Below, piece by piece: positions 44,253 through 53,900 of a DNA stretch of 64,000 nt. Under the pieces are notes generated by a model. That model was not told the origin of the DNA and did not search any database. It worked only from the letters and a program-made list of their open reading frames with translations. The translations under genes were made by a program, and so were the position numbers. Location: positions 6,014,001 to 6,078,000 of the forward strand of contig OX463813.1 of assembly GCA_949825045.1 (NCBI GenBank), read 5' to 3'. Each line of letters opens with the position of its first letter. Positions within the stretch are counted from its first letter, which is position 1. The DNA comes from Argyresthia goedartella (Eukaryota; Arthropoda; Insecta; Lepidoptera; Argyresthiidae).

Positions 44253-45116
44253 TTAACCCCATATAGTCCTTCCATTTAAGTAATCTTGAACATTGTAATA
44301 TCCCTTTTTCGACAAAGTCGCTTTAACATGCTTTTTAAATTGCTCAAATGGCAATTTCAAAATCTCCAGAGGTATCCTATTGTAGTAGAGAATGCACTGA
44401 CCCTTGAAAGGATTGCTAACCTTCGCGAGTCTAAAACGGGGCGCACATAGTCTGTGATTATTTCTTAGGTTAACATTACAGCTATCGCTAAGTTTGGAAA
44501 ATGTTGTAAGGTTCTTGCGTACATACATTATATTTTCGAAAATAAATTGACTAGCTACTGTTAGTATGTCAATTTCTTTAAAAAGCTCTCTTAAGGAGTC
44601 TGTTCGTTTTAAATTATAAATTGCTCGAATAGCTCTTTTCTGTAAAATAAAAATAGTTTGAATATCCGCTGCTTTCCCCCACAACAAGATACCATAGGAC
44701 ATCACACTATGAAAGTAACTAAAATATACTAGCCTAGATGTAGCCACATCCGTGCTTTGTCTGATGTTCCTAACAGCGTAAGCCGCAGAACTTAATTTAC
44801 CAGCCAATTTATCTATGTGGGGTCCCCACTGTAATTTGCTATCAATGGTTATTCCAAGAAACTTCGTATCATTTACTAATTCTAACGTGCTGTTGTCTAA
44901 CACTAAACTGGTCTCAACTTGCCTGACATTTGGAAGTGAGAATTTGATACACTTGGTTTTACCAGCGTTTAACAATAAATTATTAACTGTGAACCAATTC
45001 AAGGTTAAAGACAATACACCATTAACATCATCAAAATCTCCTTTTTGTCTTTCAATTTTGAAGACCTTTGAAGTATCATCAGCAAACAACACTATGTCAG
45101 TTAATTTCTCCACCAT
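44253..45116 (-). pseudogene. LINE G reverse transcriptase, C-terminal 287 codons
   Basis: The frame begins just before the active site (LFADD, residues 10-14) and goes on with WFTVNNLLLNAGKTKCIKF, FLGITIDSKLQWGPHI, YFHSVMSYGILLWG and LQKRAIRAIYNL, ending GRTIWG. Upstream RT homology is found in other frames: GVPQGSILGPF near 45170 and HAKQYGFTRGKST near 45465. Frameshifts lie between 45120 and 45340. The RT motif order is that of CR1/jockey-group LINEs. Confidence 0.87.
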
Positions 45117-45499
45117 GAAAGGCAGATCATTAATATATACCAGGAATAAGAAAGGGCCTAATATGGAACCTTGTGGAACGCCAATTTTAACAACCGATCC
45201 ATCAGATTTTACGCCGTTAACTTCTGCCTTTTGAATTATATTGCTTAGGTATGGTCTTAGTAGATCTAACGCTTTATTTCTAACTCCGTAATGATTTAAT
45301 TAAATTAATAGCGTATTATGATCAACACAATCAAAAACTTCGACAGGTCGCAAAAAACTCCGATAGCATCCTGTGCGGCCTCCAATGCAGAATAAAAATG
45401 AGATATAAGGGTTATACCTGCATCCGTAGTCGATTTACCCCTAGTGAAACCATATTGTTTAGCGTGGAGTTGTTTAGTACGGTTGAAGTGTGAGAGCAT
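45117..45499 (-). pseudogene. LINE G reverse transcriptase, upstream part
   Basis: 45499-45305 reads AKQYGFTRGKSTTDA and GVFCDLSKF. 45300-45117 reads HYGVRNKALDLLRPYLSN and GVPQGSILGPFLFLVYINDL in another frame. Truncated near 45500. Confidence 0.78.
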
Positions 45500-45500
45500 T

Positions 45501-45997
45501 TGAGGTAAGAACAGTAAGGCGCAAAACCGCCGAAAGATTTAGAAATATCTTTCTAAATATTTCTAAATATCTTTAGAAATATTTAGAAATATCTTTGAGC
45601 TCGGTGGACTCGATGCTTATCAATATTCTTATGTAATTTATCCTCATCAGACCTCTTGACGATACGGTTTAACCAAACCACTCTAAAAAGAACTTTAGGT
45701 TATTACTATCACAACGTATATAGTCTTACCCTTAGACGATCACTTACAACTTTGGTGAAATCATCGAAATAAGATATTCACAATCCTTATTAGAATTAGA
45801 ATTCTTCCAATTGGGGAAATATTCCAATGAAAAAAGTTACACATGGGTTTAATTTCATTTGAGGTTAAGTCGATAGGTTATTCGGTAATATATTTAGTTA
45901 CTAATTCATTAAATCGTTAAGTTAACTCATAGGGTTCAAATTTTAAATCGAGGGGGGTGTAGTTACAGTAATCATACTCATAAATAATTTTGATCGG
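45501..45997. other. Non-coding; local AT palindromes
   Basis: At 45538-45596 AAATATTT-type units alternate (TTTAGAAATATCTTTCTAAA and its inverses), forming overlapping hairpins next to the LINE truncation point. The rest is unrecognised. Confidence 0.55.
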
Positions 45998-46412
45998 TTT
46001 TTCACGTATCATAAACCCTATTTACTGCGTCCAAAAACCGCACGTTACGATCAGCATAATGTAAAACTACTTTTTAAAAACTCATTTCTTATCTGAATAT
46101 TGAACATTATAATGTGTATTTTTTTACATATTATGACATTCAAATTTCGAACGCCGACGCCCGCCTGCGTGCCGCTACTTAGCCTGTGAAGTTGGTACTA
46201 CAGAATAAGCTAAACAACTCAATGCCACAGTGCCGGTCAAACATGCGGTTCCTTAACACATCGAAGAGAGCTTATGGTATGTGTGTAGATAAACTAGTGT
46301 ATGTAACTGTTTATAATTAGGCATTAAACTCTCGGGTGATATTATTATGAAACGAGCCGAAACTCTCGAGTTTTAATGCCCTCCATTATGTAGCAGTCAC
46401 ATAAACTACTAT
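45998..46412 (+). mobile_element. Foldback MITE family, copy A
   Basis: The left part (CACGTATCATAAACCC... AAAACCGCACG, about 46003-46040) is an inverted, diverged version of an inner right part (CGGTTCCTTAACACATCGAA... GGTATGTGTGTAGATAAA, about 46238-46293). A second nested inverted repeat follows: GGCATTAAACTCTCG (46320) and CTCGAGTTTTAATGCCC (46365-46381). It ends CATAAACTACTA. Aligns with copies B (56012-56374, inverted) and C (62597-63000). No coding capacity. Confidence 0.82.
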
Positions 46413-46882
46413 TATATATTTATCGTTGCATAAAGTGGTGGATATTGAGATGTAAAAATTAAGGTGAAATCCCTAATTAACGAACGACACACTTTTTTTA
46501 AAACCAAATCGGTTCCCAATAAAATGGACGTGTTTTTTGCGTTGTTTTTATGACGATAGTACGGTACCCTTGGTACGCGAGTTCTTTCTTTTATTGTTTC
46601 TTCGTAGTAATTTTCTTCTTAGTAAATTGGCCATTACATTCAGTGTGAGATAAAGTTGAAAGTGGATTTATGATGGCTTATTGTTGAAGCCCCGGATGCA
46701 CCACCGACAAGTCAAAGTTTGACGCTAATTCAAAATGGCGCTCAGGAAATAACAGCGTCAGTATGACGATGGGGTTGGCAACTTTCAAAGTGGCGCTAGT
46801 TTCGGTTGGTTCCCCTAACGTCAATGTCACGCTTCTGTGTTACCAGTACGGTGTGTTAAATCGCCAGTCAAGTGCTGTGTAT
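46413..46882. other. No gene recognised
   Basis: Non-coding; nothing beyond simple AT-rich sequence recognised. Confidence 0.5.
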
Positions 46883-47038
46883 TGTAAAAAGGGAACAATT
46901 TATATGACCACCAAAATATTTTTTTCCAACCCAAAATAGGTAAATGCTACCCAAAATGGATAAATGATCACCAAAAGTTGCAGAAAATATCAGGGCAAAA
47001 TACTGTGGTAGCTTAGGTGAAGGGTAAAGGGGGTGAGC
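46883..47038 (+). repeat. GATCACC-ended element, left half (copy 2)
   Basis: From GGAACAATTTATATGACCAC to AGGGGGTGAGCGA it aligns with 14732-14858. It contains an internal repeat of the CCCAAAATRG-GTAAATG unit not present in copy 1. It breaks off where copy 3 of the dispersed repeat begins. Confidence 0.75.
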
Positions 47039-47040
47039 GA

Positions 47041-47214
47041 AACTTATAAATGCACCTGGTTACGTGCATGGAGTGTGAAAGTAACCGCAAAAATAACTTT
47101 GTAAACAACATTTTGCAATGCAAAATCCAAACTATTCACTCCACACCATCCCTACCATTGTTCGGTAGTACGGAACCCTTCGTGCGAGTTTGACCCGCAC
47201 TTGACTGCTTTTTT
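47041..47214 (-). repeat. Dispersed ~400-bp repeat, copy 3 (5' part), minus strand
   Basis: The reverse complement matches the first ~170 bp of copies 1 and 2, from GCGGGTCAAACTCGCACGAA to GCACCTGGTT... CATAAGTTT; the rest is missing. Confidence 0.82.
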
Positions 47215-47276
47215 GTATGTTTGTTACGCGTCTATTCCGTCAATTATTAATCGATTATGATTATTCTTGTTACCCT

Positions 47277-47512
47277 TGTACGATTCCATCGTGCATCGTC
47301 AGACTTAGTAGCGTCAGCATAAATGTCTAATTGTAGTTTTCATTATTTTGTAAGTTAGATTCATCGATCAGTTCACATTCGTCTATCAATAAGTGCGCAC
47401 CAATTGTAATCATCATAAATAAAGTGATTTATCAAGTTATCACTCTTCTTTCCTGTTCCACCAATCATCATCAGTATCAAGTTTTAATGTACCGCCAGCA
47501 AGGGCTCGTACA
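47277..47512 (+). repeat. 5' LTR of the intact BEL/Pao element
   Basis: 236 bp, TG...CA, identical to the 3' LTR. Contains AATAAA at 47417-47422, a likely polyadenylation signal when used as 3' LTR. No firm TATA box was assigned. Confidence 0.97.
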
Positions 47513-47928
47513 TTAAGTGGTCCTTCGAAACCTGTGTTTAGTGCAACTTTGTGTTTTGATCGTGTGACCGCGAATCGGCTCTGTTGGCCTGCCACCAGCG
47601 GCAATCCCCAGTAGAGTTGAGAAGGCGCAAAAAGTCATACGTGAGGAATACAAAAGCATTAGACACGCACGACCAAGCGATCAAGGATTTAAGCCCTAAG
47701 GAGGTTTTTATCAAGAGAACAAGCTCTCCCAAGTTTACCAAGAGATCAAGCTCTACAAGTTAATCAAGTAACAAGGTTTATCAAGAAACCCCTAAGAAGC
47801 GAATGACAAGGAACTCAATTTCATCAAGGGAACAGGAACTATCAAGCTAGTGATTTTATCAAGAAATTCATCAAGTAATTATTTATCAAACAAGTGAGTT
47901 TCTACATATCTCTACCAAGTGAGTTATA
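47513..47928 (+). promoter_or_regulatory. Leader between 5' LTR and the polyprotein start
   Basis: About 416 bp without an open frame of its own. From about 47710 it has repeated CAAG-rich units (ATCAAG, TCAAGTAA, TATCAAGAA) that continue to the ATG at 47929, a possible packaging or ribosome-access region; this role is inference. Confidence 0.5.
47518..47532 (+). promoter_or_regulatory. Primer-binding site, tRNA-Tyr type
   Basis: Five bases after the LTR comes TGGTCCTTCGA. It is complementary to the 3' end of eukaryotic tRNA-Tyr (TCGAAGGA plus CCA) over about 11 bases; beyond that the match stops. The tRNA assignment is from memory of the acceptor stem. Confidence 0.65.
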
Positions 47929-50900
47929 ATGGAAACAAGCCAAGAATTCGTCTACTTGTTGCAAAATCAGCAACAAATTATCGACGGAATAAATCAGCTA
48001 TGGTCGAATTACAAAAAAGACGGCCAATCTCGCAAGACAACTGATTATATCAAAAGGAAGGTAGAAACGTTAGATACGTATTGGGCTGAGTTTCAACGGA
48101 ATCATGAGCGGTTAATGATGGCCGAAAATCAAGATGGCGACTACTTTACGGCCAATCAATACGAGCATTCCCAATCTTATTACCAAGAAATAAGGGAGTC
48201 GATTCTCAGGAGCCCCGGGTTTTCTCTAAAACCACCAACGCCACTATTAATTCCTAAGACAGTTGACGTGTCGGAAGAAGATAAATCGGGCGGCGAATCA
48301 AGTCAGCAGCATCCGAGGCAGAACAAGCTGCACGCCGAATCTGCGCAAAAATATCCCAACAAGTTAGAGGAGATGATGCGTCGGCAAACAAGTAACTTCA
48401 AAGCCTTCTCCCGCACCCTATCAAGCATCAACTTATCAGAAGTAAAGGAAAAGTGGGAATTCGATGACCTACTTAAGAATTTAGATGCACGGTGGGCAAC
48501 TATCGATAAACTTCACTGGGACATCGATAGCGAGCTCCGTGGGGAAGAAGATGAATATTACGAGCAGACCTTCACCAAGCATGAGAAGAGCTACTGTGAG
48601 ATAAAAAGAGAGATCAATAGCAAGCTGTGGTCCGTGGCTCATCGTGAAAAGTCCACGCCTAAACTGGATATTCCTGTTTTCCATGGCAACTATCAACAGT
48701 GGACATCGTTTAAAGATCTTTTCACGGAGACCATTCATAACAATCCCTGCCTATCAAGTGCGCAGAAGATGCAATTTCTAAAAAGCAAAATTAAGGGAGA
48801 ACCAGAACGCCTCATCCAGCACCTACCGATAAGCTCCGAAAATTACGTCACCTGCTGGGACATCATCAACCATCGATACAATAACAAAAAGCTTATATTC
48901 ACAACCCACATGAATACTATGATGTCCCTCCCCGTTCTGCAACAAGGCACATCGGGTCACATCAAGAGACTGCATGATGTAACGGTAGAATGTCTGAATG
49001 GCATAAAAAATTTGGGTATCAACATTGATACGTGGGACCCCATCATTATACATCTTTTATCATCAAAACTGGACTCCGAAACACACAATGACTATATGTC
49101 TATGTTGAAAGATCCAAGAGAAATACCGCTATTGGATGAATTCCTGAAATATCTCGAATTACGATTTACTGCATTAGAAGCATCAAGACGAAAACAGGAA
49201 AATACTGCTCAAAAGTCGTCTAACAATCCACCTTCTACGTCATCGACCCCTTACAATGCATCACGTTCCAAGCACTACTATTCAAGCAACAAGGCTACTT
49301 CGAATACTCAAGCAAGAAACCAGATAAAATGTCCCGTTTGCGATCAAGATCACGGGGTCTATTATTGCCCACAGTTCAGAGGAATGGATCCTGCAACGCA
49401 AAAGAAAACAATTACTAAGCTCAACATATGTAGTAATTGTCTCTATTCTCATAAAGGGAAAGATTGTTCGTCGACAAAGCGCTGCCGTGAATGTAATGGC
49501 TTTCATAATACCATTTTACATGAAGCTTTTAACAATCAAACCCAAAGAAATATGCCACTAGAATCACAGCAGTGGACAAAGAACAGTGGAAATACACATG
49601 TTGCGCAACAATCAGGCAAGATTATTCAGCAATCGTCAGCAAACGAAGTCTTGCTAGCGACAGCGCTGATCAAAGTGCAAGCCAGAAACGGAGTTCAACA
49701 TGTTTTGCGCGCGCTCATAGATCAAGGCTCACAAGTTTCCTTAATAAGCGAGAGAGCTTCACAACTTCTGAAAATTCCAAGACAGAGTTGCAAAGGCGTT
49801 ATCACTGGAATCGGCACTAACGACACAACATGTAAAGGCGCTATGAAAATACTATGCACGTCATTAAGGGGAAGCTTTAGCTTTGAAGTAGAAGCGCTAA
49901 TTATGAAAAGTTTGACACGAAACTTACCAAACAATACTATCAGTAAGCCATCATGGGCGTTCCTCGAAGAAATTGAATTAGCCGATCCGCAGTTTTACTT
50001 GAGCAACCCCATTGACATACTCCTGGGTGCCGAAGTATACGCCAACATTGTCCTTAGCGGTGTAAGAAAACAAGTATCGTCACCGTTAGCCCAAGAAACA
50101 AGACTTGGTTGGATACTGTGTGGAAAAATTCAAAGTCTGCACTGCAACGTAGTGCTGAACAATATAGAAGACATTCAACAATTTTGGCAGATAGAGGACA
50201 TTCAAGGAGCATCACGAAACTCATCAGAAGAGGAAGATTGCATTAATTTCTATAAGTCAACAACATCAAGGTTGAGCGACGGACGATACCAAGTGCGACT
50301 CCCTCTTAAATCGACTGCAAAATCAGATCTAGGGCAGTCCAAAAACAAAGCGATTGCACAATTTCTACAACTTGAACGGAAATTTTCGAAGCAAAAAATT
50401 ATTGCTTCGCTTTACAAAGAATTTGTGGACGAGTACCTATCGCTTGGACACATGAAGCTGGCACGTGACGGAAATCATCCCGAATATTTTTTGCCACACC
50501 ATTGCGTGTTACGAGAAGAATCCACTACCACGGCACTTCGTGTGGTATTCAACGGATCCGAAAAAACTTCAAGTGGGCTCAGTTTGAATGACCTGATGTA
50601 CAAAGGGCCCAATTTACAAAAAGATATTTTGGTTCTTATACTGAAATGGAGACAACACAGGATAGCGTTTGTGGCAGATATAGAAAAGATGTTTCGACAG
50701 CTGTGGGTACATCCCGAGGACCAACATCTCCAAAAAATCATATGGCGAGACTATCCACATCAACTCTTACAAGAGTATCAATTGACAACAGTCACCTACG
50801 GCACCAAGGCCGCCCCCTTTCTTGCCATGATGACGCTAAAGCAATTGGCATGGGATGAAAGACTCAAGTACCCAGAAGCTGCCAAAGTAGTCGAGGAGTG

Positions 50901-53900
50901 CTTCTACATGGATGACCTGCTACATGGGTCGGACTCGGTGACGGCAGCCAAAAGGTTACAGGAAGATCTTATTCAACTGATGAGATCAGGCGGCTTGAAT
51001 CTAAGAAAATGGAAGTCCAATCATACCGCTTTAATGCAACAAGACACCAACAAGGGTGAAGGTACTGAGAACACTTATCAGTTCATACAACCAGAATCGA
51101 TGAAAACGTTGGGACTTAATTGGAGCTCGGCAAATGACGTCTTCACATTTCGATCAAAGATTGAAACCACGACTGATACCAAGACAGTGTGTACGAAGAG
51201 ACAGTTGTTATCAGAAATCGCCCGATTATTTGACCCCCTTGGCTGGCTCACGCCAATTTCTACACAAATGAAATTACTTTTTCAATCCGTCTGGAATAGA
51301 AATCTTCAGTGGGATGACAAGATACCCGAAGATATTCACAAAGAATGGATAAAAATAAAACAACACATATCAGCTATAAATAACCTAAACATACCAAGAT
51401 GGTTAGGTACAAACACTTCAAGCGATATAGAGTTGCACGGCTATTGTGACGCATCGCAAAAGGCATACGCCTGCGTTATTTATTGCAAACTAAAAATATG
51501 TGGCCAATATCAAATCACTCTCGTCGCGGCCAAATCAAGATTAGTACCACACAATAAAGAGATAACGTTACCAAAACTGGAGTTATGCGGAGCCCATTTG
51601 CTGGCCACACTGATGGAAAAAGTACAAGATAGTTTGAGCAACCATCATATCAAGATGTATGGTTGGGTTGATTCGACTGCCGTCCTTGGCTGGCTACAAG
51701 GTCAGCCTCAGCGCTGGAAGCCGTTTGTTGCTAACAGGGTGCAACAAATTACACGAGTTATGCCCGCGTCATGTTGGCGGTACGTCAAATCTGCCGAAAA
51801 TCCCGCAGATTGTGCTAGCAGAGGACTCAACGCTACACAGTTACAAGAACATCCACTTTGGTGGCAAGGGCCGACTTGGCTACCCACATTCGATGAAAAA
51901 CAGAGATTGAGCAAATTATATTCGACTGATGAAGAGGCCAAGCCAACGAAAGCGAGTGTACAGGCTGTAACAAGAAACAGCAATCTTGTAACTGAGTTGT
52001 TAAACAAGTACAGCTCATACATCAAGGTAGTACACGTACTGTCATGGTTACGTCGATTCATAAGTCGGAAACAAGACAGAAAATATGAGCCCTACATAAC
52101 ACTGTCTGAAAGTAGACAAACTACTCAAATGATTATAAAGGATGTTCAAGGAAAAGAATTTCACGACGAGATAAACGACCTCAAAAACGGCAAACAAGTG
52201 TCGTCCAAAAGCAAGATCTTCAGTCTCACACCCTTCCTCGATGAAAATGGCATACTCAGAGTTGGGGGAAGACTGAAGCACGCACACATTAATCCAGAGA
52301 TGAAACACCCTGTAATTTTACCTCAGCAAAGCCGCTTGACGGAATTAATTATTTTGCAAGCGCATGAACATACCTACCACGGTGGTGCTCGGATTACATT
52401 GTCATTCATAAGACAAAAATATTGGATACTTAGTGGAAATAAGACCACTAAGCAGTTTATTCGTCGGTGTATTACGTGCAAGAAACACAAGCCTACAAAA
52501 AATAATCAAATAATGGGAGACTTACCGGAAGCAAGGATCAAACCATCTCGTCCTTTCATGCATACCGGTGTTGACTACACGGGACACTTCTACATAAAAT
52601 CCAACAAGGGACGTGGTATCAAGACCACCAAGGGCTATGTAGCAGTCTTCGTATGCATGGTGACCAAGGCGGTGCACCTAGAGCTGGTTTCCGACCTGAC
52701 AACATCTTCATTCCTCGCCGCTGTAAGAAGAATGGCAGCGCGCAAAGGAAAACCAGGACATTTTTACAGTGATAATGGGACCACCTTTGTTGGAGCTAAT
52801 AGATGTCTACAAGAAGAATATCAGGAGATAAAAGAGCTCATCAACGACCAATTCTTGGGGGAGATAGCCGATATGGAGATAACATGGCACTTCAACGCCC
52901 CTTCCTGGCCGTCAGCAGGAGGTCTATGGGAGGCGGCAGTAAAAAGTTTCAAATTCCACCTGAAACGAGTGGTCGGCGACCAACGCCTTACATATGAAGA
53001 ATTCTCAACCCTCCTTGCACAAATAGAGGGTTGCATGAACTCAAGGCCATTATGTCCCTTATCTGAAGATCCGGAAGACCTGAATTATCTCACACCTGCT
53101 CACTTCTTAACCAGCGGACCAACTCTTACCTTGGTTGAGACAGAGAAAGACCAGCGCACAAGATGGTACCTAACACAAAAAATATTGCAAGATTTGTGGA
53201 AGAGATGGGTCTCAGAATATATGATACAATTAGCCGCCAGAAGCAAGTGGAAAAATCCGCGGCGTAATTATCAAGTCGGCGACGTCGTCATGATCCATGA
53301 TGAACATCTACCCCCAGGCAAGTGGGCGATGGGTCGAGTTACGGAATTGCACCAAGGCAAAGACGGATACGTACGTGTCGTTACGCTGAAAACGAAGAAT
53401 GGATTTTTAAAACGGCCTGTTGTAAAAACTTCACCTTTACTGGAGAACGACGATAAGGATCAAGATGCGGGACCTCAGAGCCAGAAGGTAGAACCACGTC
53501 AATCAAGTGACGTAGTTACAGCTACCCTACAGAGACCGACGCGAACAAGTGCGATCAGTCCTATCCAGTTCAAACTCAGTGCAGTTGTTACAGCCTTATT
53601 TTTGCTGCTAACATTCGTATGCGATTCTCACTGCAACACAAATGTGACCCAATTCAGACAAGGACAAGCTATATACTTCGACAAGATCTCAGATATGATG
53701 CTGATTAAAGACGAGTGGAAAATTGTCGCCTATTATAACTTGCAACCTTATTGGGATGGAATAGACGCATTCAACAAATACACAAAAACGCTCCAACAGA
53801 CATGTATTATGATACGGGAGCAAGCCCACTGTGATGTCATACTACTTCAATTACGGCACGGATTCTCCGAACTAGAGTACTACGACCAAGTATTACTTAC

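Larger units (their letters stand above)
43984..45500 (-). mobile_element. 5'-truncated LINE G with tandem CTTTGA tail, minus strand
   Basis: RT C-terminal half plus ~250-bp 3' UTR, ending in AAAGTCAAAGTCAAAGTC repeats at 43988-44015. The UTR is shared with 58681-58812 and 61688-61940, which lack coding sequence. This defines a family that inserts with severe 5' truncation. Confidence 0.88.
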
